Shown here: positions 43,771-52,134 of the stretch, in pieces
How positions within the stretch are numbered: position 1 is the stretch's first letter
How the letters are laid out: each line of letters opens with the position of its first letter
From: Spirochaeta lutea
GTDB taxonomy: Bacteria > Spirochaetota > Spirochaetia > DSM-27196 > Salinispiraceae
DNA: 64,000 nt
Direction of reading: 5' to 3'
Assembly (NCBI RefSeq): GCF_000758165.1
Contig: NZ_JNUP01000048.1
Coordinates: forward strand, 48,905-112,904
Notes under the pieces: model-generated
The model's input: the letters and a program-made list of their open reading frames with translations, nothing else
What the model was told of the DNA's origin: nothing
Databases searched by the model: none
Position numbers and translations under genes: made by a program

Positions 43771-44807
43771 TATGTCTCTCCTCCGAAGCTGGACTCATCC
43801 CCTTCATGGGGGTACCGGTACACCTGTCCGTCGGGGCCTTGGAGATGGTACCAGCCCTCGAATACCCCCAGGACCGTTCCCTCGTGGAGGGGAATTTTGC
43901 CCCCGCCCCCGGGCAGATCCACAGCGTAGGTGGGAATGGCCATGCCGGACAACCGGCTCCGCAGATGCTTCATGAGCTCCAGGCCCCTGAAAATGGAGGT
44001 CCGGAAGTGCCTGGTACCCCCGGCCAGATCTCCCTGAAACAGATAGTAGGGCTTCACCTTTGCCCTGAGCAGCCCCCGCATCAGATCCTCCAGCACCCCT
44101 TCATCGTCGTTCACCCCCCTGAGCAGAACGGCTTGGTTGAGCACCGGCATCCCCCGGCTAACAAGGCGGTCAATGGCCCTAGTGAATTCCGGGGTGATCT
44201 CTCTAGGGTGATTCACATGGGTGACAATCCACATGGCCCCGTAGCGGCCGAGCATATCAGCCAATTCCTCAGTGATTCTTCCAGGCATCACCACCGGAAT
44301 CCGGGTAGCCATCCGAAAGATGTAATCAGGATTCACCTCCGTCAGGGCCTCGAGAATCACCTGCAACTCCCCGTCAGGAAGCATCAAGGGATCTCCCCCG
44401 GAGAGTAGCAGTTCCTGTATCTGGGGCCGCTGGGAGAGCACCCGGCAGATTTCCTCCAGCTGGGAGCCCGTAAGGCGTCCGGTACTACTGCCGGTAAAAT
44501 GCCGGCGGAAACAGTGCCGGCAGTAGGTGGCGCAGCGGTCATTTACCAAAATTAGGGCACGGTCGTGGTAGTGGTGGATCAGCCGGGGCGCTGCCTCGTA
44601 TTGTTTATCCGAAATGGGATCCCCGGACTCATAGGGTAGTAAGACCTGCTCCCCCGGGCGGGGAATAAATTGGGCTGCTATAGGATCGTTATCGGGGTCC
44701 TGGCTTCGGGCCAGAGACTTATAGTATTGGGAAACCCCGTAGGGCAGCCTGGTTTGGGGATCCACCCCTTCCAGAATCTGCCGGGGTGAATAATCTGAAT
44801 CTTTCAT
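43770..44807 (-). CDS. KamA-family radical SAM aminomutase (lysine 2,3-aminomutase or EF-P lysylation type)
   Basis: The 345-aa enzyme has the 4Fe-4S/SAM motif CATYCRHC at about residues 91-98, the family blocks LLLSGGDPLML and THVNHPREIT, and PYYLFQGDLAGGTRHFRTS with the PLP lysine region nearby. At about 345 aa it is closer to the short EpmB-type enzymes than to clostridial KamA (about 416 aa). No EpmA or EF-P gene is nearby to decide between EF-P beta-lysine and osmolyte (N-acetyl-beta-lysine) roles. It is coupled to hisI. Confidence 0.85.
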   Translation of the reverse strand: MKDSDYSPRQILEGVDPQTRLPYGVSQYYKSLARSQDPDNDPIAAQFIPRPGEQVLLPYESGDPISDKQYEAAPRLIHHYHDRALILVNDRCATYCRHCFRRHFTGSSTGRLTGSQLEEICRVLSQRPQIQELLLSGGDPLMLPDGELQVILEALTEVNPDYIFRMATRIPVVMPGRITEELADMLGRYGAMWIVTHVNHPREITPEFTRAIDRLVSRGMPVLNQAVLLRGVNDDEGVLEDLMRGLLRAKVKPYYLFQGDLAGGTRHFRTSIFRGLELMKHLRSRLSGMAIPTYAVDLPGGGGKIPLHEGTVLGVFEGWYHLQGPDGQVYRYPHEGDESSFGGET

Positions 44808-44850
44808 GACAGTATGTGTTGTACCCCACGGGGGACTATCTGTCCACCGC

Positions 44851-45813
44851 CTAAAACCCCGTTAATACCCGGTCCATTACCCGGGCAAGCACCAGGGTGT
44901 CATCCAGTCCGTGGATGGGTGACTCCAAACTCCCGGACTCAACGAGATCCTGAAAATGCTGGACCTCGTAACAAAGCCCCGTGCTCCGGGCGCGGTGGTT
45001 CCATACCTCATGCCGGCCGTCATTCATGAACAGCTCCGCCTTCCGGGGAGCAAACCACGGCTCGTACACCGAGATGTATCCCCGGGAACCGGATATGGTT
45101 GCCCGGTTGTCCAACTGGTATACAATACTGCTTTCGCAGCTGGCGATTCCTCCGTCGTGGAATCCCAGAACGGCAATACTGGCAGCATCCACCCCGGTAG
45201 AGGCCATCCTGCCCATCACCTTTATATCCACCGGGTTGCCCCAAAAGGCAACGGGGAGCCAAAGGGGGTAAATCCCCACATCCAGGGTGGCGCCTCCCCC
45301 GAGCTTCGGATTAAAAAGCCGGTGTTTCGGATCGAATTCAGCAGGAAAGCCAAAACGGAGACTCATACTCCGGACGCTGCCCAGGTAGCCATGGTCGATA
45401 TAATCCCAGATCTGACGAATCAGGGGATGAAACTTCGACCAGAGAGCTTCCATGAGAAGCACCTTCTTTTCCCGGGCAAGGGCGATAAGTTCCTCGGTAT
45501 ACAAGGCGCTGGTGGTCAGAGGTTTTTCGACCAATACGGGAATCCCATGTTCAATGGCTATTTGTGCCGACTCCCGGTGTTCTGAGTGAGGATTGGCGAT
45601 GTAGACTCCGTCAATGCCGCCCTCGGTCAGGAGGTGGTCAAGATCGGTACTCCACCGGGGTGCCCCGAGCTCCCGGGCGCGAACCGCTGCTCGATCGGAT
45701 GTCCTGCTAACTACAGCCTCCAGGCGCGCTCCCGGAACCCATTTTAGATCCTGTACCCAGGACTCGGCTATGTTTCCCGGACCAACAACAGCCCATCTAA
45801 AGTGCTTTCCCAT
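44851..45813 (-). CDS. Gfo/Idh/MocA-family oxidoreductase
   Basis: About 320 aa. An N-terminal Rossmann fold (VVGPGNIAESW) and the family EKPLTTS motif near residue 97 are followed by the alpha/beta dimer domain (GGGATLDVGIYPLW). It probably oxidises or reduces a sugar or inositol with NAD(P); the substrate is unknown. I choose the ATG at 45813 because a TACACT -10-like box (45820-45825) ends six bases before it; the ATG at 45819 would abut the box. Confidence 0.85.
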   Translation of the reverse strand: MGKHFRWAVVGPGNIAESWVQDLKWVPGARLEAVVSRTSDRAAVRARELGAPRWSTDLDHLLTEGGIDGVYIANPHSEHRESAQIAIEHGIPVLVEKPLTTSALYTEELIALAREKKVLLMEALWSKFHPLIRQIWDYIDHGYLGSVRSMSLRFGFPAEFDPKHRLFNPKLGGGATLDVGIYPLWLPVAFWGNPVDIKVMGRMASTGVDAASIAVLGFHDGGIASCESSIVYQLDNRATISGSRGYISVYEPWFAPRKAELFMNDGRHEVWNHRARSTGLCYEVQHFQDLVESGSLESPIHGLDDTLVLARVMDRVLTGF

Positions 45814-45931
45814 GGCCATAGTGTAGCATGCATTGGGGCAACCACGCCATCACCACAATTGTCTAATCCCGGTAATCCGGGCATAATCACCCCAACAACC
45901 GGGCCTCGGTCCCTGATTCGACCGTAACCAG

Positions 45932-45960
45932 TTGACTATTATATATATTATTTTTACTAT
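45932..45960 (+). promoter_or_regulatory. Promoter of trxB
   Basis: TTGACT (45932-45937), a 17-bp AT-rich spacer, and TACTAT (45955-45960). It leads to a leader of about 45 nt with AAAGGAG before the trxB ATG. Confidence 0.8.
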
Positions 45961-46012
45961 ATAGATACAAACCACAGACCACGGATTCTACCGGGGTTAA
46001 AGGAGCTACACC

Positions 46013-47038
46013 ATGAGTAATTCAAACCCAATGTTCGGATCGTTACATTTAGGATCAGGAGCCTCGGTTTCATCACAAAAAAGCGAAGATGCACAGACCG
46101 AGGAGGTAATCATTATCGGAAGCGGGCCTGCAGCCCATACTGCCGCCATCTATGCTGCCAGGGCCCAGCTGAAACCCCTGATGTTCGAGGGCTTCATGGC
46201 CGCCGGGGTTGCCGCCGGAGGCCAATTAACCACTACGACTGAGATTGAGAACTTCCCCGGTTTTCCCGAGGCCATCGGCGGTCCGGAGCTCATGGACCGG
46301 ATGCGGCAGCAATCCATCCACACCGGAACCCGGATTAAAACGGAAACCGTGGATTCGGTGGACCTTTCTAGCAACCCGAAAAAGGTAATCGTCGGCCAAA
46401 CCACCTATCTTACCAAGGCGATCATCATCGCCACCGGAGCCACGGCAAAACGGTTGGGCATCCCCGGAGAAGAAGCATACTGGCAGCGGGGAATTTCCGC
46501 CTGCGCGGTCTGTGACGGCGCCCTTCCCATCTTCAGGGAAAAGCCCCTGGTGGTTATCGGGGGCGGAGACACGGCATGCGAGGAGGCCAGCTACCTGGCA
46601 AAATTCGGCAGCCAGGTTCATATGCTGGTCCGCCGGGATGAGCTCCGGGCCAGTAAGGCCATGCAGAAACGGGTTTTCGATAACCCGAAGATTACCATTC
46701 ACTGGAACACCGAGGCCCTGGAAGCCCTGGGCGATGACAAGCTGCTCAACGGGGTGCGGGTCGTTCAAAACAAGACCCGTGAAGAATCGGTTATTCTCGC
46801 CAGCGGACTCTTTTTCGCCATCGGCCACAAGCCCAATACCGATTTTCTGGGAGACCAGCTTCAAACCGATGAAGCCGGATACCTGGTTACTGCCCCGGAT
46901 TCAACCAAAACCCAGATTCAGGGGGTCTTCGCCTGCGGAGACGTGAAGGATAAGGTCTACCGTCAGGCGGTAACCGCCGCCGGGTCTGGATGTATGGCTG
47001 CCCTGGAAGCAGAACGCTGGCTGGGCGAGCAGGAGTAA
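46013..47038 (+). CDS. trxB: Thioredoxin reductase
   Basis: The 341-aa flavoprotein has a FAD-binding [18 protein letters not shown] stretch, the redox-active CAVC in the block [12 protein letters not shown] (near residue 164), the NADPH-binding [10 protein letters not shown] and the C-terminal FACGDVKD block. It reduces thioredoxin with NADPH. It has an N-terminal extension of about 28 polar residues before the FAD fold, compared with about 5 in E. coli. AAAGGAG lies 8 nt before the ATG. It stands alone with its own promoter and terminator. Confidence 0.95.
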   Translation: MSNSNPMFGSLHLGSGASVSSQKSEDAQTEEVIIIGSGPAAHTAAIYAARAQLKPLMFEGFMAAGVAAGGQLTTTTEIENFPGFPEAIGGPELMDRMRQQSIHTGTRIKTETVDSVDLSSNPKKVIVGQTTYLTKAIIIATGATAKRLGIPGEEAYWQRGISACAVCDGALPIFREKPLVVIGGGDTACEEASYLAKFGSQVHMLVRRDELRASKAMQKRVFDNPKITIHWNTEALEALGDDKLLNGVRVVQNKTREESVILASGLFFAIGHKPNTDFLGDQLQTDEAGYLVTAPDSTKTQIQGVFACGDVKDKVYRQAVTAAGSGCMAALEAERWLGEQE

Positions 47039-47075
47039 CCCCCCACTCCGACCCGTAAGTCCTCCAAACCCTAAG

Positions 47076-47108
47076 CCCTCCGGTCCCTGAACCCCCGGAG
47101 GGTTTTTT
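47076..47108 (+). terminator. Rho-independent terminator after trxB
   Basis: CCCTCCGG pairs with CCGGAGGG across an 11-nt loop and is followed by TTTTTT, 38 bp after the trxB stop. Confidence 0.92.
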
Positions 47109-47259
47109 ATTTCCCCAGGGCATCCCCCCTACCCGCCCCAGGAACCGGAAGGTCCTCTTTACCGGCGCTGTTGCCAGGCGGGGCGTTTCACCAGTCTTGA
47201 GCCGGAATTCCTCCATGAAAGGGGGAGTAGAATTTTCTCTTCATTTCGTCTTTTTTTTA

Positions 47260-47288
47260 TTGATTATTTTTTATCTATACATTACTAT
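47260..47288 (+). promoter_or_regulatory. Promoter of the small 81-aa gene
   Basis: TTGATT (47260-47265), a 17-bp spacer and TACTAT (47283-47288) lie in a strikingly AT-rich patch. The leader is about 32 nt and contains AAGGAGA before the ATG at 47327. Confidence 0.75.
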
Positions 47289-47326
47289 CCAAATTGTACC
47301 AGAAACCATAACCAAGGAGAGCCACC

Positions 47327-47572
47327 ATGCAGACCCTGAACCTAACCGTATACTGTACCCCCCAGAGCCGGCACCAGTTGGTGGTTGACCTGGAGGGTGT
47401 TACCCGGGCCCTGCCTGGCTCGGTACGCAACCGTCTCCGTATCGAATTCCGTCTCTGCAAAAAAGCTGAGGCCGGATGCCCGAAAATCACCCTAAACAAC
47501 CGTCCCCTGGAAAACCCAACCATCGACGGAATCATTGACGCATTGCACCAGGGCGTCTTCAGCGCTGCGTAA
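47327..47572 (+). CDS. Small hypothetical protein
   Basis: An 81-aa protein I do not recognise. It begins MQTLNLTVYCTPQSRHQLVV, has alternating beta/basic patterns, two cysteines (C-x-n-C at about residues 44 and 51) and a final helix. A clear promoter and AAGGAGA support it as a real gene. It sits between trxB and the DHH-CBS gene. Confidence 0.6.
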   Translation: MQTLNLTVYCTPQSRHQLVVDLEGVTRALPGSVRNRLRIEFRLCKKAEAGCPKITLNNRPLENPTIDGIIDALHQGVFSAA

Positions 47573-47642
47573 CCCGGCCCTGACCTAAAACCGTGTACCG
47601 TGGTGTTCGGTGGATTCCTTTAGGGCCGGGTAACCCGGCCCT
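47573..47642 (+). repeat. Repeated CCCGGCCCT hairpin after the small gene
   Basis: CCCGGCCCT (47573-47581) can pair with AGGGCCGGG (47622-47630), and CCCGGCCCT recurs at 47634-47642, giving two alternative hairpins. The phrase TAACCCGGCCCTGACCT is repeated on either side. There is no T-run, so it is not a classic terminator; it may be a transcript-end or attenuator-like structure. Confidence 0.5.
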
Positions 47643-47810
47643 GACCTGAACCGGATGGGGTAATCACCCTGGGTATACGTCAATGCCGCCCACCATCCCC
47701 GCCGGAAGGCCCGTACCCCTCCGGGCCGGCAGCAGTACTCGCCAGCGGATCATCCCCCAGCGAAACCATATCATCCTCCGGCCGGAACAACCCCGGCGGA
47801 AAAAATCCCC

Positions 47811-47839
47811 TTGCAGACCCGCCACGGCTGCCCTATCCT
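47811..47839 (+). promoter_or_regulatory. Promoter of the DHH-CBS gene
   Basis: TTGCAG (47811-47816), a 17-bp spacer and TATCCT (47834-47839). It would give a leader of roughly 95 nt. The rest of the 367-bp gap (47573-47939) holds only the hairpin repeats and GC-rich sequence. Confidence 0.55.
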
Positions 47840-47939
47840 TACGGTAGCGCCCCGGAACCTGGATACCACAGGAGAAATCCGAACGACGTGGAAGACCCCG
47901 GCAATCGGCGCATAGAAAACTGCAAAGGAAGGCAAACCC

Positions 47940-49277
47940 GTGGGGCTTACCATTCTTGTGGGCCACAGCAATATGGATCTGGACTGCCTCGGATCCCTGA
48001 TTTTGGCCAGATACATCTACCCGGAGAGCATCGCCCTTCGAAGCGGCAGGCTCCATCCCCTGGCAAAGAACCTCTTCACCCTCTTTAAGCACCACCTGAA
48101 CCTCGCCCATCCCCGGGATATCAAGGGGCTTCCGGTGGACGAACTGGTGGTCTTTGATACCCGGAATCCGGACCTTATAAAGGAGTACATGCCCTTTCTT
48201 GGCTCAGCTCCCCGGATTACCACCGTTTGGGATCACCACACCACCCAGAGTCTGGAAATTCCCCAGGCGCAACTAATCAGTAAAACCATCGGTGCCAATA
48301 CCAGCATGGTGGCCCTGGAGGTCCAGCGCCTGGGTCATACCCCCGGCCCGGATGAGGCAACCATCGCTCTTGCAGGAATCTATGCCGATACGGGGGAATT
48401 CTCCCATCCCAGCGTTACCCCCGAAGATTTCCAGGCTGCAGCCTGGCTCACCCAGTGCGGCGCGGACATTCCCCTCATTCATAAGCTGCTGGTAAAACTC
48501 AGCGAGACCCATCAAATGGATCTCTTTCACCAGGTGCTTGACCGGTTAGAACGCCGAAGCATCCAGGGGCATCAGGTATTGTCCGCCTATCTTGAATTAC
48601 CGGGCCAGATGCCCGGCTTGGCCGCAGTGGCCGAACAGGTTCTGGCGGTGGAGCAGGCAGATGCCCTGGTGTTAGTATTCTGGCTTCGGAAACCCGGGGC
48701 GCACCTCATCATCGCCCGGGGTGAGTCCAGGCACATCGACTTGGGACGGCTTCTGGGTCATTTCGGAGGAGGGGGACATCCCCAGGCGGCAAGCGCTTTG
48801 GTAAAGTACTCCCAGGACATCCCGGTTTACCGCCATCTGCTCTCCTACCTGGAGAGCCACCTGGACACCGCCCTTCAAGCCAAGGATATCCTACGGAGAA
48901 TCGACTACCTTACCCCGGACCAGACCCTGCTCAGCGCATCCATTGCCCTGGAGGATCAAAACCAGTCCGGAGCCCCGGTCGTAACCCCCCAGGGTGATCT
49001 TCTGGGCATTCTAACCCTGAGGGACATCCAAAAGGCTCGTAAGCAGGAGCAGATGCATGCCCCGGTTTCGGCCTACATGACCCGGAAGGTGGTAACAACC
49101 CCGGGGGAGGCCACCATCCGGGAGGTTGAGGGACTGTTCTACCAGCATAGCATCGGTCACCTGCCCGTCCTGGCGGATTCCCGGGTCATCGGCATGGTAA
49201 CCCGGAACGATTACCTGGCATTTCTCCGGGGAGAGGCCACCCCGGGACGGAATACCCCGGCGGGACGACGGCGCTAA
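47940..49277 (+). CDS. DHH-family phosphoesterase with paired CBS domains
   Basis: A 445-aa protein. The DHH domain shows GHSNMDLDCLGS, VFDTRNPD, the signature DHH in VWDHHTTQ, and YADTGEF. A DHHA1 domain ends in GGGGHPQAA (near residue 280). Two CBS domains follow (about 305-435). This order matches the front part of the large bacterial tRNA nucleotidyltransferase/poly(A) polymerase fusions, but here the nucleotidyltransferase part is absent. Expected activity is manganese-dependent hydrolysis of small phosphodiesters or nanoRNA, perhaps gated by adenosyl ligands at the CBS pair. The GTG start is preceded by AAAGGAAGG. Confidence 0.85.
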   Translation: MGLTILVGHSNMDLDCLGSLILARYIYPESIALRSGRLHPLAKNLFTLFKHHLNLAHPRDIKGLPVDELVVFDTRNPDLIKEYMPFLGSAPRITTVWDHHTTQSLEIPQAQLISKTIGANTSMVALEVQRLGHTPGPDEATIALAGIYADTGEFSHPSVTPEDFQAAAWLTQCGADIPLIHKLLVKLSETHQMDLFHQVLDRLERRSIQGHQVLSAYLELPGQMPGLAAVAEQVLAVEQADALVLVFWLRKPGAHLIIARGESRHIDLGRLLGHFGGGGHPQAASALVKYSQDIPVYRHLLSYLESHLDTALQAKDILRRIDYLTPDQTLLSASIALEDQNQSGAPVVTPQGDLLGILTLRDIQKARKQEQMHAPVSAYMTRKVVTTPGEATIREVEGLFYQHSIGHLPVLADSRVIGMVTRNDYLAFLRGEATPGRNTPAGRRR

Positions 49278-49278
49278 G

Positions 49279-51075
49279 CTAATCCAGATCCCGGGCCTTG
49301 GAAAGCAGCCACTCCAGGCTGGCTCCCTCGAGCCCCGGAGACAGCAGCTCCCGGGTGCGGCGGTGGTAGGCATTGATCCAGTCGCGCTGGGAATCGGATA
49401 ACAGGGTTCGATCCACCAAATCAAGCTCCAAGGGACAGAAGCTCAGGGTTCTAAACCTCAGGTATCCTGGGAAATCAGGGTGGTCCTCCACGACAATCAG
49501 GTTTTCAATCCGGATCCCGAACTCCCCTTCCCGGTAGTACCCCGGCTCGTTGGAAAAAACCATACCGGGCTCCAAGGCTACCGAGTTCGCCAGGGGGCTG
49601 ATCCGGCCCGGCCCCTCGTGAACATTCAGGCAGAACCCGACCCCGTGACCCGTTCCATGGCCGTAATTCAACCCCTGGTTCCACAGCGGCTGTCGAGCCA
49701 GGATGTCCAGCTGGGTGCCCGTGGTGCCCCGGGGAAAGACTGCCCGGGCCAGGGCAATGTGACCCTGGAGAACCAGGGTGTACATCCGGCGCTGTTCCCG
49801 GTCTACAGAACCGCCCACCGGAATAGTTCGGGTAATGTCCGTGGTACCCCGGGAATACTGTCCCCCGCTGTCCACCAGGAGCAGCCCCTGCCCCCGAATC
49901 ACCCTGGCCCCCTCCTTCTCAGGGCCGTAGTGGATCACCGCCCCGTTGGGTCCGTAGCCGACTATGGTCTGAAAGCTGTCCCCCTGGTAATCCGGAACCT
50001 GTCCCCGGAATTCCGAGAGCCGCCGGGCTGCATCGTACTCCGTCAGCTCCTGCCCGGAATCCAGGGTCTGCTCCAGCCACGAGAAGAAGCGTACCAGGGC
50101 CCTGCCGTCGGAAACCATACAGTCATCCAGACTGGCCAGTTCAGCGGGGGTCTTGCGGGCCTTATCCAGGGTTGTGGGCAGCTGCTCCCAGTATACCCGG
50201 TCCGCCCCCAGGACTTGGGACAGGGCCATGGAAACCTGCCGGGGGTTGACCCAGAACCTGGCGTCCTCAGGCTGCCGGGCGATCCAGTCAGCCAGGTCGT
50301 CATAGGGTTTCAGGGTGATTCCCTGACCCGCCAGCTCGGCCTCCAGGCCGGAATCAAGCTTTCCCGGGCCGATCCAGAGAATAGTCCCTTCCTGGAGCCC
50401 CACGGTAAGGTAGGAGTAAAACACCGGATTGTAGGCTACATCCCTACCCCGGAGATTCAGCACCCAGGCCACCTCGTCCAGGGCGGAAATCACCATGATG
50501 GAACAACCCCGTTCCCCCAAGGCCTGGCGCAGCCGGGCAAGCTTCTGTTCCCGGCTTAACCCCGCCCGCTCCCGGGGAAAATTCCGCACCGCTTCCTCCG
50601 GGAGGCTGGGACGATCCTGCCAAATACCCTCCAGGAGATCCTTCCCGGGCACCAGGCTGATCCCCGGGGCAGCAAGCTCCTGTTCCAGGCTCAGGTGGTA
50701 GTGGGGAGCCACCATCCGGGCATCGTAGGAAACCACCCCACCCCGGGGCACAAGACCGGACAGCCAGGCCGCGATACCCGGGGTGTCAGCCACGCCCTCC
50801 TTCATCAGCTGGATGCCCGTACCCTCCAGGACCTCCCCTGCTTCCAGGAAGTACCGGCCGTCGGTCCAGAGGGCTGCCTGATCCCGGGTAACCACCAGGG
50901 TTCCCGCCGATCCAGTAAACCCGCTGACCCAGCCCCGGGCCTTCCAGTAATCAGCGTAGTACTCCGACTGGTGGGGATCGCTGCTGGGAATAATCCAGCC
51001 GTGGATGCCCGTTTCCGCCATACGCTTCTGAAGGGCTTCCACCCTGGCCCGATGTACTGTTTTCTGTGATTCCAT
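49279..51075 (-). CDS. Xaa-Pro aminopeptidase (aminopeptidase P, three-domain type)
   Basis: About 598 aa, the length of eukaryote-like aminopeptidase P, with two creatinase-like N-terminal domains (IPSSDPHQSEYY, FTGSAGTLVVT, WTDGRYFLEA) and a pita-bread metallopeptidase domain. Metal ligands are visible in VDSGGQYSRGTTDITRT, GHGTGHGVG, SNEPGYY and GIRIENL. It removes N-terminal residues that precede proline. I place the start at 51075 because GGAAGG lies 9 nt upstream; an ATG two codons earlier sits too close to it. It is divergent from the HAD gene. Confidence 0.92.
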   Translation of the reverse strand: MESQKTVHRARVEALQKRMAETGIHGWIIPSSDPHQSEYYADYWKARGWVSGFTGSAGTLVVTRDQAALWTDGRYFLEAGEVLEGTGIQLMKEGVADTPGIAAWLSGLVPRGGVVSYDARMVAPHYHLSLEQELAAPGISLVPGKDLLEGIWQDRPSLPEEAVRNFPRERAGLSREQKLARLRQALGERGCSIMVISALDEVAWVLNLRGRDVAYNPVFYSYLTVGLQEGTILWIGPGKLDSGLEAELAGQGITLKPYDDLADWIARQPEDARFWVNPRQVSMALSQVLGADRVYWEQLPTTLDKARKTPAELASLDDCMVSDGRALVRFFSWLEQTLDSGQELTEYDAARRLSEFRGQVPDYQGDSFQTIVGYGPNGAVIHYGPEKEGARVIRGQGLLLVDSGGQYSRGTTDITRTIPVGGSVDREQRRMYTLVLQGHIALARAVFPRGTTGTQLDILARQPLWNQGLNYGHGTGHGVGFCLNVHEGPGRISPLANSVALEPGMVFSNEPGYYREGEFGIRIENLIVVEDHPDFPGYLRFRTLSFCPLELDLVDRTLLSDSQRDWINAYHRRTRELLSPGLEGASLEWLLSKARDLD

Positions 51076-51106
51076 AATCATCTTCCTTCCCGGTATACTG
51101 AAACCC

Positions 51107-51784
51107 ATGAGTATTCTATGCATCTTCGATCTAGACGGAACCCTGTTAGACACCCTGGGGGGTATTCACTACCACCTCGGGGTTGCCTTGAACTCCCACC
51201 AGTTCCCCTGTCCCACCCGGGAACAGACCCGGACCCTGGTGGGGCACGGCCTGAAGAACCTGGTTCGGGACAGTCTCTCTTCCTTCGACCAGGATAGCGA
51301 AAATTCCGAACTTGTACAAAGTATCCTCCAGAAGCTCCTGGAAAGCTATCGCCAGGATCCCCCCCGGCAGACCTGCCCCTACCCGGGCATTCCCGAGGTG
51401 CTGCACAGCCTGGCGGCCAGGGGCTGCTCCCTGGCTGTATTGACCAACAAAGACCAGGACCTTGCCCAGAGGCTGGTCCACCACTTTTTCCCCGATCTCT
51501 TTTTCTCGGTAATCGGCTCGGGTCCGGCGTGGCCCCGGAAGCCCGCCCCGGATTCCAGCACCCATCTGAGAACATCCAGCGGGGCCCGGGGCAGCCTGTT
51601 CATCGGTGACAGCGAGGTGGATATCCGCACCGCCAAGGCGGCAGGTATACCGGCAGCGGGGGTCACCTGGGGCTTCCGGGACCGCCCGGTTCTGGAGCGG
51701 GAAGCGCCGGATTGGCTGGTTGACCGCCCCGGGGACCTGATCGGCATTGTTTTGGGCCTTGCTGAGGCATTAGAATCACCATAA
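51107..51784 (+). CDS. HAD-family phosphatase (phosphoglycolate phosphatase-like)
   Basis: The 225-aa protein has all HAD motifs: FDLDGTLLDT (nucleophile Asp), VLTNKD, a lysine in the WPRKPAPD block, and GDSEVDIRTAKAAG. The cap resembles Gph/PGPase-type enzymes, which clear 2-phosphoglycolate, but the substrate is uncertain. A TATACT box ends seven bases before the ATG and no ribosome site is seen, so the mRNA may be leaderless. Confidence 0.85.
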   Translation: MSILCIFDLDGTLLDTLGGIHYHLGVALNSHQFPCPTREQTRTLVGHGLKNLVRDSLSSFDQDSENSELVQSILQKLLESYRQDPPRQTCPYPGIPEVLHSLAARGCSLAVLTNKDQDLAQRLVHHFFPDLFFSVIGSGPAWPRKPAPDSSTHLRTSSGARGSLFIGDSEVDIRTAKAAGIPAAGVTWGFRDRPVLEREAPDWLVDRPGDLIGIVLGLAEALESP

Positions 51785-51852
51785 AAAATAATTTTTACCT
51801 GAATCCGGGCAGAATTTTAGATTTCTCTCTGCAATGTCGCTATGATGTGGGC

Positions 51853-52113
51853 ATGGTACCTGAACGCTTGAAGGAACATCTGGGACGCACCTACGGCATC
51901 TCCGAACCGGTTATCCAGCAGATATGGGACGATTTATTGGCCTATCATCAGCAGAGTCCCGAGGAGTACATCCGCCACCGCCACCTGGAACTTCAGGATC
52001 AGGGCTTAAAGAACGATCAGATCTACCACATCCTGCGGAAGGAGATGCGCCAGCGCCTCTTCCCGGGCCCCGAACTGACGGTTCGCCAGGTCAGACGGAT
52101 CATATACGGTTAG
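51853..52113 (+). CDS. Small hypothetical protein upstream of glmS
   Basis: An 86-aa, charged, mostly helical protein, MVPERLKEHLGRTYGISEPV onwards, with no family I recognise. It ends 21 bp before glmS and probably forms an operon with it. The ATG at 51853 is six bases after a TATGAT box (51841-51846), again a leaderless layout; a GTG at 51847 is less likely. The domain may bind RNA or a partner, but nothing in the sequence proves it. Confidence 0.6.
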   Translation: MVPERLKEHLGRTYGISEPVIQQIWDDLLAYHQQSPEEYIRHRHLELQDQGLKNDQIYHILRKEMRQRLFPGPELTVRQVRRIIYG

Positions 52114-52134
52114 GTTTTCTACAAGGAGATTCGA

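Noticed and set aside
52114..52134. glmS ribozyme riboswitch upstream of glmS
   Set aside because: Only 21 bp separate glmS from the preceding gene; there is no room for the ribozyme.
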